Source: JBEISR01 sp044371425 (GTDB taxonomy: Bacteria; Planctomycetota; Planctomycetia; Pirellulales; Pirellulaceae). Taken from it: 64,000 nucleotides of DNA. How positions within the stretch are numbered: position 1 is the stretch's first letter; each line of letters opens with the position of its first letter. The stretch covers positions 124,001 to 188,000 of the forward strand of contig JBILTR010000002.1 of NCBI GenBank assembly GCA_044371425.1, in the 5' to 3' direction. Of this stretch, positions 42,581 to 51,198 are shown one piece after another. Under the pieces are notes generated by a model. It made no database searches. It worked only from the letters and a program-made list of their open reading frames with translations, and was not told the DNA's origin. Both the position numbers and the translations under genes were made by a program.

Positions 42581-44104
42581 ATGGGGTATTACCTGGGAGT
42601 CGATATCGGTACGTCGGGAACCAAGAGTCTCCTGATCGATGCCCAGGGGAGAATCCTGGCGGAAGCTTCGGCCGGTTACGACGTTCTGATGCCACGCCCG
42701 ATGTGGACTGAGCAGGATCCGGATGCGTGGTGGGATGCGACGATCAAGACGATTCGCGCTGTTGTCCGCAAAGCCAAGGTGCCCGCTGCCGACATCAAGG
42801 CCATCGGGCTAAGCGGCCAGATGCACGGTTCGGTCTTTCTCGACTCCAAACAGCAGGTCATTCGGCCGGCGATCCTCTGGAATGACCAGCGGACCGGCGA
42901 GCAGTGCGAGGAGATCACGCGGCGCGCGGGCGGGAGGGCGAAGCTGATCGAAATGGTAGCCAACCCAGCCCTGACCGGCTTCACCGCTCCCAAACTGCTC
43001 TGGCTGCGGAAGCATGAACCGAAGCATTACGACCGCCTGCGGCACCTTCTTCTCCCCAAAGACGAGATCCGCCGACGACTGACCGGCCAACTGGCAACCG
43101 ACGCCAGCGACGCCAGCGGCATGCTGCTGCTGGATGTCGCCAAGAGGCAGTGGTCCAAGCCGCTGTTGAGCAAACTGGAAATCGATCCCTCGATTCTGGC
43201 TCCCGTGTTTGAATCCGAACAGGTGACCGGAACGCTGCTCCCCGAAGTCGCCAAATCGCTCGGCCTCTCCCCGCACTGCAAGGTGGTTGGCGGAGCCGGG
43301 GACTGCGCCGCCGGCGCCGTGGGCAATGGGATCGTCCAGCAAGGGATCCTCACCGCCTCCCTGGGCACCTCCGGTGTCGTCTTCGTCCACAGCGACAAAC
43401 CACAGATCGATTCCCTTGGAAGACTCCACACGTTCTGCCACGCCGTGCATGGCAAGTGGCACATGATGGGAGTCACCCTTTCGGCCGCCGGTTCGCTGCA
43501 GTGGCTGGTCCAGCAGGTACTGCAAGGGGGGGATGAAAAGCAATCGCGGGAGCTATTCAAACTGCTCAACAAGGAAGCGGAGACGATCCCACCCGGTAGC
43601 GAAGGACTCTACTTCCTACCCTACCTTGCTGGAGAAAGAACTCCGCATGCGAACCCGAAAGCACGTGGTTGCTTCATCGGGCTGACCAACGCGCACCGGC
43701 GAGCTCACCTAGCCAGATCGGTCATGGAAGGGGTTGGCTATTCGCTGCGGGAGAGCCTTAGCATCCTGCAACAGATGAAGATCCCCGTCAAAGAGATCCG
43801 TCTGAGCGGTGGTGGCGCCCAAAGCCCGCTGTGGAAGCAGATGCTCTCCGACATTTTTGGCCAGTCCACCTGCACCATCAACGCCGAACAAGGCCCCGCC
43901 TTCGGTGTCGCTCTGCTGGCCGCAGTAGGAGATGGCGCCTACCGATCGATCGAAGAAGCATGCAAGGCGACGATCCAGGTGGTCGAAAAAATTCCGGCGC
44001 GCAAAAAGGAAAAGACCGCCTACGACGCCCGCTTCCCCATCTACCAGGAACTCTATCAAGCCCTTCGCCCCACATTCGACGCCATCGATTCGACCGAATC
44101 GTAG
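42581..44104 (+). CDS. xylB: Xylulokinase (FGGY family)
   Basis: A 507-residue carbohydrate kinase. The N-terminal phosphate-binding loop is MGYYLGVDIGTSGTKSLLID, and the substrate region IKAIGLSGQMHGSVFLD and PAILWNDQRTGEQC is typical of xylulokinases. VVGGAGDCAAGAVGNG, ASLGTSGVVFVHSD, LPYLAGERTPHANPKARG and EIRLSGGGAQSPLWKQMLSDIFG complete the fold. It phosphorylates D-xylulose (or a related ketose) with ATP in the cytoplasm. AAAGGGCACC precedes the ATG. No xylose isomerase gene is in the window. Confidence 0.95.
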   Translation: MGYYLGVDIGTSGTKSLLIDAQGRILAEASAGYDVLMPRPMWTEQDPDAWWDATIKTIRAVVRKAKVPAADIKAIGLSGQMHGSVFLDSKQQVIRPAILWNDQRTGEQCEEITRRAGGRAKLIEMVANPALTGFTAPKLLWLRKHEPKHYDRLRHLLLPKDEIRRRLTGQLATDASDASGMLLLDVAKRQWSKPLLSKLEIDPSILAPVFESEQVTGTLLPEVAKSLGLSPHCKVVGGAGDCAAGAVGNGIVQQGILTASLGTSGVVFVHSDKPQIDSLGRLHTFCHAVHGKWHMMGVTLSAAGSLQWLVQQVLQGGDEKQSRELFKLLNKEAETIPPGSEGLYFLPYLAGERTPHANPKARGCFIGLTNAHRRAHLARSVMEGVGYSLRESLSILQQMKIPVKEIRLSGGGAQSPLWKQMLSDIFGQSTCTINAEQGPAFGVALLAAVGDGAYRSIEEACKATIQVVEKIPARKKEKTAYDARFPIYQELYQALRPTFDAIDSTES

Positions 44105-44157
44105 CCAAGGCTACATTTGAACTTACGTTCTAACGAGGAAAATGAATCGAGGTTTTT

Positions 44158-44823
44158 GTGTTTTTCGTCATCTCCCTGATTCGCCACGGACAATCGCTGA
44201 ACAATGCCCTCCCTGACTCCCAGCGAGTCGACGATCCCGGTTTGACCGATTTGGGCAAGCGTCAAGCGGAACATCTTGGATACTGGCAACCGGAACTACC
44301 CGTGCAGCATCTGTTCTGCAGCCCCTTCCTCCGTTCCCTGGAGACCACCGTTCCCCTGGCCGCTCAGACCGGCATCCTTCCGTCGATCCGCGCGGATCTG
44401 TTCGAGCAGGGGGGCTGTTATGCCGGAAATTCATCGGTCGGCAAAAAACCGCGCCCCGGCATGGGCAGCTCGGAGCTCTCTGAGCGATTCCCTCAATGGG
44501 AGGTCGACCCCAGAATCGCTCCGGAAGGCTGGTGGCATGGTCGCCAATACGAGTCGCATGAGGAAGCAACCGCTCGCGCAGCACAGGTCAAGCGATGGCT
44601 GGAACAGGAAGTGGCGCAGCAGTCTCAGCACGCCGCTCTGGTGATTCACGCCGATTTCAAGGAGCGACTGTTGGAGGCGATCATGGGGCTGGTTCCCGAC
44701 GAAGTGATCGACTACCCCATCTACAACACCTCCATCACTCAACTGGCTTGGGACTCCCGCCGCTGGATAGCGCAAAGCATCAATCGCGTCGCACATCTCC
44801 CCCCAAGCCTCCTATCCCACTAA
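44158..44823 (+). CDS. Histidine phosphatase superfamily protein
   Basis: A 221-residue protein starting with GTG after GAGG. The RHG motif is LIRHGQSLNN with the catalytic histidine. FCSPFLRSLETTVPLA supplies the arginine of the phosphate pocket. The second histidine lies in VIHADFKERLLEAI, and the acid residue is probably in the PGMGSSELSERFP region. It belongs to the phosphoglycerate-mutase-like branch, but substrate cannot be told. It follows xylB by 53 bp on the same strand, so it might remove phosphate from a sugar phosphate. This is an inference from position only. Confidence 0.88.
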   Translation: MFFVISLIRHGQSLNNALPDSQRVDDPGLTDLGKRQAEHLGYWQPELPVQHLFCSPFLRSLETTVPLAAQTGILPSIRADLFEQGGCYAGNSSVGKKPRPGMGSSELSERFPQWEVDPRIAPEGWWHGRQYESHEEATARAAQVKRWLEQEVAQQSQHAALVIHADFKERLLEAIMGLVPDEVIDYPIYNTSITQLAWDSRRWIAQSINRVAHLPPSLLSH

Positions 44824-45387
44824 CTGCAGTGGAAGAACAACCCTGCGCTGCAGATACGATTAAGGAACCTCGGATCTGCATCGAACCTAGGGAGAGTGCC
44901 CACAGCGGATACCAACTGGACACCCAAGCAGGAATCGCGAATGGGCATGGGCTTTCCATCACTTCTTGCCTTCTTGCCTTCTTGCCTTCTTGCCTTCTTG
45001 CCTTCTTGCCTTCGCGGCTTCGCGGCTTCGCGGCTTCGCGTGAGCCGAGAAGCGAGTTGCAAGATATCGCGGGGAGTTAGGGAGTGAAAAACATCGTCCA
45101 TAGAAGTTGCCTCCGCGTGGCGATAGAATTCCTCACATCGGCGTAGAATCGCCCTTCACACGTCATCGAAACGGGTGTTTTGTGCCGCTGGAAGCGGAAC
45201 TGCCTCTGTCCTTTGGCAACCTCGGTTCGCGGGACGATCTGCCGCGGAGGGGACCCAAAGAAGGGTCGGGCTGCCCCTGGACCCTGGATTCGCATCGGTA
45301 ACTTGCGTTACAGTGACGGAAAGAATCGAGCGATTGGGATCGATGGATGAGTCGATCGATGGCGTTCACTCTTGTCGGAAAGCTGCC
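44824..45387. other. 560 bp noncoding with a minisatellite
   Basis: The gap contains the 8-bp tandem array at 44963-45042 and a short hairpin at 45253-45268 (GACCC/GGGTC). No gene-like frame other than shadows was found. The promoter of the downstream zinc-ribbon gene should be at the right end. Confidence 0.5.
44963..45042. repeat. 8-bp minisatellite, six TTCTTGCC then TTCGCGGC units
   Basis: Six perfect copies of TTCTTGCC (44963-45010) are followed by three of TTCGCGGC and one TTCGCGTG (45011-45042). The second part matches the GCGAAG-type dispersed repeat read on the other strand, so the array may have grown out of one such element. Confidence 0.95.
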
Positions 45388-45822
45388 ATGCACAAGAACC
45401 CCCGACAACTCCTCCACTACCTCGGCATGGCGATCCAGGGTGTCGGCCTACTGATGTTCGCCTCCCTTTTCCTCAACTTCGCCCGCCGCTTTGGCGACTT
45501 CAACGATTTCGATCGTCGCATGCAGACCCAAGCGACGATTGGTTTTCTATCGATGGCGCTGATCGTCGCTGGAAAACTGCTTTGCTTTGGGGTCGTGCGA
45601 GGCGCTCAATACCTCGATTGGCGCAGCGATCCCAACCATGCGCAACCTCGATTCACCCCCTTCACCAGGATGAAAAGTGGCACTCAGCATGATCCTAAGG
45701 ACGATGGGAGACTGCCACTGGGAAGGCAGCCAGAAACAATCGTCCTCTTGAAATGCAGACGCTGTGGAGAGACCAGCGGGGAGAAGGCGAAATTCTGCCA
45801 AGCTTGCGGCGAAAAGCTATAG
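45388..45822 (+). CDS. Two-helix membrane protein with zinc ribbon
   Basis: A 144-residue protein from the ATG at 45388, with GGAAAG seven bases upstream. The frame is open much further upstream (to 45175) but without supporting signals. Helices lie near residues 13-31 (GMAIQGVGLLMFASLFLNF) and 48-68 (ATIGFLSMALIVAGKLLCFG). The C-terminus is a four-cysteine ribbon, CRRCGETSGEKAKFCQACG, expected to bind zinc. Small membrane proteins with such ribbons are common and mostly uncharacterised. The ribbon should face the cytoplasm. Confidence 0.8.
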   Translation: MHKNPRQLLHYLGMAIQGVGLLMFASLFLNFARRFGDFNDFDRRMQTQATIGFLSMALIVAGKLLCFGVVRGAQYLDWRSDPNHAQPRFTPFTRMKSGTQHDPKDDGRLPLGRQPETIVLLKCRRCGETSGEKAKFCQACGEKL

Positions 45823-45851
45823 CGCTTACCAGCAGGCCATTTGCGAAGGCA

Positions 45852-46394
45852 TCAGCCAGGGAGAAAATCCTGGATATCGAGCAGCGAAGTGAGCCGGTAA
45901 CCGGCTGCCTCGATCGCTTCTCTTCCTCCCTCCAGGCGATCGATCACCGCCATCACACCGATCACCTCCAAACCAAACTGGGTCGCCGCAGCGGCCGCCT
46001 GCAGCGCGCTACCACCACTGGTGACGACGTCTTCAACGATGATGCAGCGCATACCAGGTTCCACCGGGCCTTCCACCTGACGACCCATCCCATGCGCTTT
46101 GGCTTCCTTTCGCACCATGAAGCCACGGATATGAATTCCCTGCTGACCGCAAAGAGTCACCACCGACGCCGTGATCGGGTCGGCTCCAATCGCCATCCCA
46201 CCGATCGCGTCGGGCGTTTCTCCCCGCATCGACTCGATCATCCCCTGCGCAATGCAGTTGGCTCCACGGGGATGCAAAGTCACCTGCCGGCAATCGAGGT
46301 AGTAGGAAGCGGTTTTGCCGCTGGCCAGCGTGAAGGTCCCAAACCGCAATGCATGCTTCCGGACCAATTCCTTCAATTCCGCTTTCCAGTCCAA
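45852..46394 (-). CDS. pyrE: Orotate phosphoribosyltransferase
   Basis: A 180-residue enzyme converting orotate and PRPP to OMP in pyrimidine synthesis. The start is assigned to a TTG at 46394 (LDWKAELKELV) because AGGGAGA lies about six bases upstream. The frame is open 31 codons further with an Arg/Ala-rich sequence unlike the family. Motifs: FTLASGKTASYYLDCRQVTLHPRGA, IGADPITASV, FMVRKEAKAHG and the PRPP loop CIIVEDVVTSGGSALQAA. Length and order are standard. It is convergent with the zinc-ribbon membrane protein, 30 bp apart. Confidence 0.96.
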   Translation of the reverse strand: MDWKAELKELVRKHALRFGTFTLASGKTASYYLDCRQVTLHPRGANCIAQGMIESMRGETPDAIGGMAIGADPITASVVTLCGQQGIHIRGFMVRKEAKAHGMGRQVEGPVEPGMRCIIVEDVVTSGGSALQAAAAATQFGLEVIGVMAVIDRLEGGREAIEAAGYRLTSLLDIQDFLPG

Positions 46395-46642
46395 GGCAAT
46401 CTCCCTTCGTGCTGCATTCGATTTCGTGGCTCTTCTCGCCAAAGTACGAAGTGTAGCTCTGGCAGGTTCCTGCGAAACCCCACCCATCCTCGATCAGGCG
46501 ACTCGAAACCGAGCTGGAGACGCTAAGAGCGAGAGGCGATCAGAGCGCCATCCGACCATTTTGCGGGCCGTGGGGCAAACGCCACCCACTGCAAGAGAAG
46601 CGGTGCCATTCTGAAATTGCAGCTCCATCTCAGCGGCACAGT

Positions 46643-46732
46643 GAGGTTCCTGAACCTATCTCTCTTGCGATTCTCGCACTGGGCGCCGTCGGAGCCGCCT
46701 ATAGGGCTCGCAGAAGATTGGTTGCGGCATAA
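46643..46732 (+). pseudogene. Orphan PEP-CTERM anchor, remnant of a secreted protein gene
   Basis: The frame encodes EVPEPISLAILALGAVGAAY then RARRRLVAA and a stop, a complete PEP-CTERM sorting signal: VPEP, hydrophobic helix, basic tail. Nothing upstream in this frame looks like a protein body or has a start, and the upstream neighbour is the pyrE promoter side. It closely matches the C-terminus of the intact gene ending at 47823 and is followed by the same type of terminator. It is best read as the tail of a paralogue whose body was deleted. Confidence 0.8.
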
Positions 46733-46766
46733 ACCAGGGTGCATCTAAGACTCGATTCAACAAGAG

Positions 46767-46796
46767 ACGGTCTGCATCGACGCAGACCGTTTTTTT
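46767..46796 (+). terminator. Intrinsic terminator after the PEP-CTERM remnant
   Basis: ACGGTCTGC (46767-46775) pairs with GCAGACCGT (46782-46790), loop ATCGAC, then seven T in a row. The stem and loop are identical to those of the terminator at 47854-47887. Confidence 0.95.
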
Positions 46797-47112
46797 ATGG
46801 CGCAACTAGAAAGTACGCCGAACGATCATCGCCAGATCCTGGCGAGAACAAAAGGACTTCTGTTCCAGCATATTGCGTTTTCCCGCCCGGACCCGGTGGC
46901 ACTGCAATCACGCCAGAAAATGAACCTTTGAACATCAATTTAATGCAAAGAAATAAACAAATAGACACTCATTTTCGGCTTTCGAAAAGTTTTTTTCGAG
47001 AAAACCAAAAATCAGAGCGCAACTGCCAACCCAAAAGTTGTTCTCCATCCCAGGAGTTGTTGTCAGGAGGACGTGGTGAGGAATTGGCAAGGTTTTGATA
47101 CGAGGTGCAATC
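46797..47112. promoter_or_regulatory. AT-rich leader of the PEP-CTERM gene
   Basis: About 315 bp with no gene. The part from about 46920 to 47020 is clearly richer in A and T than the surroundings (TTTAATGCAAAGAAATAAAC, TTTCGAAAAGTTTTTTTCG), so a promoter is likely, but no convincing -35/-10 pair can be fixed. A strong CAGGAGGAC Shine-Dalgarno precedes GTG codons at 47073 and 47076 that are out of frame with the main gene. Confidence 0.45.
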
Positions 47113-47823
47113 TTGGTTTTTCGTTGGAATCTTTGGCGAATGGCGCTGGCGTCAGTTTCAGTATGCAGCGCGATGTTTTTTGGTGTTGCTTCCCAGGACG
47201 CGATGGCTGCCATCGTCTACGACAATGGACCGCCCAGCTTATCCGACGGAGGTGAAATCACAGAATATGTGTTTGCAAATGACTTCACACTGGCGTCGGC
47301 AACCAACGTGACCGGCGGCTCCATTTACATCGGTGGGATCGCCGGTTTGGGGGGCATTGCCAAGTGGGATGGCGCGTTTGACTATTGGCTGTTCGCCGAT
47401 AGCTCGAACTCTCCTGGCACGGCACTGACTAGCGGCGCCGCTACCGGTGTCACCTCGACGAGCATTGGTGCAGGAGCGTGGCCCCATGGCACGGATATCT
47501 ACCGAATCGACTTCAATCTTGCGTCGACATTTTTAGCCGCTGCAGGCACAAAGTATTGGTTCGGGGTGCACCTTTCCAGTAACTACGATCGTGACTTTAT
47601 CTTCTGGGTGCTGACTCCTAACACCGGCCTCAACGGCACACGCAGCCAGCATAGCCAGTTCGGTACGTTCAACAATTGGCAATTAGGGTATAACGAAAAT
47701 GCCTTTTCTCTCAACGGCAGCCCAGCCGGTGGATCTGTTCCGGAACCAACCTCTCTAGCGATCTTCGGGCTGGGTGCTGTCGGAGCCGCCTACAGGGCTC
47801 GCAGAAAACTGATTGCGGGATGA
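47113..47823 (+). CDS. Secreted PEP-CTERM protein
   Basis: A protein of about 236 residues. The start is placed at a TTG (47113) with GAGGTG five to six bases before it; TTG at 47095 and ATG at 47140 are alternatives. A signal peptide (MALASVSVCSAMFFGVASQDAMA) is followed by a Gly/Ser/Asn-rich beta-type domain with no named family (VYDNGPPSLSDGG, FVLTPNTGLNG-like loops). The C-terminus VPEPTSLAIFGLGAVGAAY plus RARRKLIAG is a PEP-CTERM signal, recognised by an exosortase that is not in this window. It would be processed to the cell surface. No enzyme motif is seen. An intrinsic terminator follows. Confidence 0.88.
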   Translation: MVFRWNLWRMALASVSVCSAMFFGVASQDAMAAIVYDNGPPSLSDGGEITEYVFANDFTLASATNVTGGSIYIGGIAGLGGIAKWDGAFDYWLFADSSNSPGTALTSGAATGVTSTSIGAGAWPHGTDIYRIDFNLASTFLAAAGTKYWFGVHLSSNYDRDFIFWVLTPNTGLNGTRSQHSQFGTFNNWQLGYNENAFSLNGSPAGGSVPEPTSLAIFGLGAVGAAYRARRKLIAG

Positions 47824-47853
47824 ACCATCGGGCTCATCCGTCCCTGATATCAC

Positions 47854-47887
47854 AAAGAACGGTCTGCATCGACGCAGACCGTTCTTT
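47854..47887 (+). terminator. Intrinsic terminator of the PEP-CTERM gene
   Basis: AAAGAACGGTCTGC (47854-47867) pairs with GCAGACCGTTCTTT (47874-47887), a perfect 14-bp stem with loop ATCGAC. It begins 31 bp after the stop codon. The core is shared with the terminator of the upstream remnant. Confidence 0.92.
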
Positions 47888-48020
47888 AGTTCGACTCGGT
47901 TGTTCTTTTGGGAAACCAATGACTTCACCACCTCCGGACGGGATGGCCGTGCGATCGGGGAGGCGACTCCTTCCCAGCCGATCGCGGATGGCGCCCAGCG
48001 CAAAGCCTGCCCCATCTATT

Positions 48021-48048
48021 TCTCTGTGGCTCCGTGCCTCCGTGTGGG
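48021..48048. repeat. Low-complexity dispersed repeat (CACGGAG type)
   Basis: The reverse complement reads CCCACACGGAGGCACGGAGC followed by CACAGAGA, a 9-10-base periodic sequence similar in style to the GCGAAG elements. It lies in the noncoding gap between the PEP-CTERM terminator and the L,D-transpeptidase stop. Nothing else was found in that gap of about 290 bp. Confidence 0.5.
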
Positions 48049-48174
48049 CCAACCGGGGCTCCGAGTGAGCCAAGGAGGAACGAGCCAAATGGCGCGGGGA
48101 AATGGTGAGCTAAAAACGTGGTTGGTTCTTAACGCGAACCAGTCCATCGATGTCCCGTTTGACGGGAACCTCCA

Positions 48175-49623
48175 TCATCTCCCGATGATTTCCACCTTGC
48201 TGCCGCGATCTAGCATCCCGAATACGTCGGCCGCATCGATGGGGCTGAGGCTGATGCATCCCATCTGGTCCGAACCGCCGCTGGGATTCTGCGGGCTTCC
48301 ATGCAGGCACAGCCCCTCGCCAAGATCGATCCAGATTCCACCGTAAGGATTGGCGGGATCTCGGCCATCGATCGCCGTCCCTCCTAGCCCGTAGTAGTTG
48401 CGATCCTTCAGCTTTTCGACAACCACACACGACTTGGGGCGGATTGCCATATCCTTGCCAAACGACACCGGGAATCGTCCCGCATAAAGCTCGCCCAGGA
48501 ACATCGTCAGTTCGCTTCGCTCGAGATCCACCTCCGCGCGAAATGGACCGCTTAGAACCTTCAAGCGAGTATCAGGCAGAAGGTGGAGCGGATCGGTGAT
48601 GCCGTTGATGCGCGAGAGAATGTCGGCAGGCACTTTGTAGCTGCGCGCGATCGAATCCATCGTCTCGCCCTGGATCACCACATGCGGTGTCTTTTCCAGA
48701 TAGTGCTTGCGGGAATAGATCACTTCTCCCGCGAGGAAATCGAGCGAATCCATCAGCTGGGCCTGCTGCGGATGCGTCAACTCTGGTGCCCTGTAGAAAA
48801 GGCTCAGCGTCGCCAACGCTTCCTTCAGCTGCCCTCGCTGGATCTGTTCGAGCGCCATTCGTTTGGCGTTTTCGAAAGACCTAGTGGTGGTGCTATTGGG
48901 CAAACCTGGCTCAACGCTTGGCGTCTGCCCCGAGCTAGCAGCATTCGCTGCTAAGGAGTCTTGTGAGAGCGACTGCTGGGGCGTATCGCCTGCGGCTGGC
49001 GCTGCTAAAGCGCGGGCCGTTGGTGCAGGCTGGTCTAGCTTGGGGGTGGTCAGATCGCGGACGGTAGCGACATCTTTTCCGTGCGCATCTGGGAGTGATA
49101 GCCCCAAACCAGCAGGCTGGCTTGCAGGTGCAGCGATGCTGGGAAAGCCACCTTGCGAAGCGCTCTGCGGTGCAGGAGGCTGCGTGGTGCTCACCGAACT
49201 GGCAGAGGTCCCAAATGGTCCCGTGGCGGCTCCTTCGGTGGGGTCGAGTCGATCCAGCGAGGAGGCGGAGTCCGACGCCGCGGGTGAGTCCAAGGGTGGG
49301 AAACCGGTCAAACGAGCGGGAGGGGCAGTGGTGCCAGAAGGGGTCTGGTAGACAGGGTTGGCGACCGAATCGGAAGGACCATTCGCACGAGCTTTCGGGT
49401 TACCTTCCTTCGATGAGCGACCTACCGAAGGTCCCGATCCGGGGACCTGAAAGGGGCCGTTGTCGAAGTCGGGCTGCAGGTCCATACCCGGCCCCAGGCT
49501 TCCTTCCATTTCCTGCAAAAGACTTGCCGGAATCTCAACTCCTGGATCGTTCAATGCGACGTACACGCCGTAAATCGCAGCTAGCAGCATCACCACAACG
49601 ACCGAAGTCTTGATGGTTTGCAT
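48175..49623 (-). CDS. L,D-transpeptidase with LysM-like domain
   Basis: A 482-residue protein from the ATG at 49623, six bases after GGAGGA. One N-terminal helix (VVVVMLLAAIYGVYVAL) anchors it. A long Pro/Ser/Ala-rich region (about 40-250) and a helical segment follow. A LysM-like motif is at HVVIQGETMDSIARSYKVPADILSRING. The YkuD catalytic domain follows, with its signature in GEGLCLHGSPQNPSGGSDQMGCISLSPIDAADVF: catalytic Cys in MGCISL, His in LHGSP. It would cross-link or modify peptidoglycan or attach proteins to it. Transcription is divergent from the Gfo/Idh/MocA gene. Confidence 0.92.
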   Translation of the reverse strand: MQTIKTSVVVVMLLAAIYGVYVALNDPGVEIPASLLQEMEGSLGPGMDLQPDFDNGPFQVPGSGPSVGRSSKEGNPKARANGPSDSVANPVYQTPSGTTAPPARLTGFPPLDSPAASDSASSLDRLDPTEGAATGPFGTSASSVSTTQPPAPQSASQGGFPSIAAPASQPAGLGLSLPDAHGKDVATVRDLTTPKLDQPAPTARALAAPAAGDTPQQSLSQDSLAANAASSGQTPSVEPGLPNSTTTRSFENAKRMALEQIQRGQLKEALATLSLFYRAPELTHPQQAQLMDSLDFLAGEVIYSRKHYLEKTPHVVIQGETMDSIARSYKVPADILSRINGITDPLHLLPDTRLKVLSGPFRAEVDLERSELTMFLGELYAGRFPVSFGKDMAIRPKSCVVVEKLKDRNYYGLGGTAIDGRDPANPYGGIWIDLGEGLCLHGSPQNPSGGSDQMGCISLSPIDAADVFGMLDRGSKVEIIGR

Positions 49624-49993
49624 GACGGTCCTCCTTGACCGACTTCGTCGACTCACCGAATCCTGTCCTCACACTGCATCCAGCCACAGGCTTGCCGGCA
49701 GCGTTCCAGGCGGGGCGATCCCGCGGGACGCAAAGGATGTAGCAAAGTACAGGTACCGTTGCCAGAGCAAACTTTGCCGCTGTACTGGCAAGAACTGGCT
49801 TAGGTCGCAAAGACAACGGCTAGTTCTTTCGGATTGCTAGCAGCCGGACCTAGCCGCTACGATGGAACTGGGATTTCAACGAACTGCGGCATCCTTCGCG
49901 GCAGTGGAAAAATCCTCGGTCCAAAGAAAATGTTTCCTGAGTCCCACCGGCCGATGGCTGGATGAGGCGGATCTGTTTCATGGGAGTCTTGCT
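49624..49993. other. Divergent promoter region
   Basis: About 370 bp between two divergent genes. The frame of the plus-strand gene is open from 49862 but the added 44 residues have no family similarity. No repeat or hairpin stands out. Confidence 0.4.
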
Positions 49994-51040
49994 ATGATTC
50001 GCGTCGGTCTGGCTGGGGTTGGTTTCATGGGCTGGATCCATTACTTGGCCTACCAGCGTTCCTCCTCGGCCCGACTGGTGGCTTTTGCCTCGCGCGACGC
50101 GGGGAAGCGTAGGGGGGATTGGAGCGGAATTCGGGGGAATTTTGGCCCGCCGGGTGAGCAGATCGATGTGTCGGGGATGCGGGTCTATGATCAGGTCGAA
50201 CAGCTACTGGCCGATCCTGAGATCGACGTGATCGATATTTGCCTGCCGCCTCATTGCCACGTCGATGTCGCCATCGCCGCGCTGCAGGCAGGCAAGCATG
50301 TCTTCTGCGAGAAACCGCTGGCGCTGACCCCGGAGGCAGGCCGCCAGATTTTGGCGCAGGCGAATGCTTCCGGCAAATGTGTCATGGTGGCTCAGGTTCT
50401 TCCCTACATGGGCCCCTATCGCTATGCGCTCGAAGGCGTTCAGCAGGGGCGCTGGGGTCGGCCGTTGGGAGGTCATTTCAAACGGTTGATCTCGCCGCCC
50501 GACTGGATTCCTGATTTTTACGAAATGGACCGCGTCGGAGGTCCTATGATCGACCTCCATGTGCACGATGCGCACTTCATCGACTTGATCTTCGGCCGGC
50601 CGAAATCGGTAGTCGCAAGTGGCCCCACCCACGGCTCCGCCGCTCGACTGGCGCAGATTCTTTATCGCTTCCCGGATCCCTCGGTCGGCGTAACGGCCGC
50701 CTGCGGGGTGGTGGAGCAGCCGGGGCGGCCGTTCACTCATGGATTTGAGCTGCATTGCCAGCAGGCAACCTTGCAGTTCGAACTGTCGGTGCTCAGCGAC
50801 CGCGTCGAATCGATGCCTCTGAAGGTGCTGCATCAGGATGGCCGGGTTGAGTGGCCGCAATTGCCGGAGTCCGACGATGTTGCGGCCTTCCAGCAGGAGA
50901 TTGAAGACATGGCCCGCAGCGTCCAAACCGGCAAGATTGAACCGCGGCTGGATGGCCAGCGGGCCAGCGATGCGATTGCTGCGTGCCATGCCGTCCAGCG
51001 ATCGGTTCTTTCGGGCGGCCGTGAGGCGCCGATCGATTGA
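49994..51040 (+). CDS. Gfo/Idh/MocA-family oxidoreductase
   Basis: A 348-residue NAD(P)-dependent dehydrogenase-like protein starting at MIRVGLAGVGFMGWIHYLAY with GGGAG upstream of the ATG. The EKP motif is HVFCEKPLALTPEAG. The C-terminal domain has GGPMIDLHVHDAHFIDLIFG, where the histidines are usual for the substrate pocket. No export signal is present. It is the third member of this family in the window and is only distantly similar to the pair at 18.8-21.2 kb. Substrate is unknown, probably sugar-like. Confidence 0.93.
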   Translation: MIRVGLAGVGFMGWIHYLAYQRSSSARLVAFASRDAGKRRGDWSGIRGNFGPPGEQIDVSGMRVYDQVEQLLADPEIDVIDICLPPHCHVDVAIAALQAGKHVFCEKPLALTPEAGRQILAQANASGKCVMVAQVLPYMGPYRYALEGVQQGRWGRPLGGHFKRLISPPDWIPDFYEMDRVGGPMIDLHVHDAHFIDLIFGRPKSVVASGPTHGSAARLAQILYRFPDPSVGVTAACGVVEQPGRPFTHGFELHCQQATLQFELSVLSDRVESMPLKVLHQDGRVEWPQLPESDDVAAFQQEIEDMARSVQTGKIEPRLDGQRASDAIAACHAVQRSVLSGGREAPID

Positions 51041-51198
51041 AAAAACCAATGCCTGCGTTCCATCTGGCTGATGAGCCGTGCCATGATCTGGGTTGCTCTT
51101 GCGACTTTGGCGCTTGCCATTTAGGTTAGGGCGACGGTTTGGGGGAATTTCGATCCCGATCGCTTGGCCCGTTCCGCGCAGGAGCTGTGACTTCGTCT

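Noticed and set aside
45003..45042. Short direct repeats considered as a CRISPR array
   Set aside because: The units are 8 bp and adjacent, without spacers, and no cas gene is present.
49862..49993. 44-residue N-terminal extension of the Gfo/Idh/MocA protein
   Set aside because: No similarity to the family. The ATG at 49994 directly precedes the Rossmann motif.
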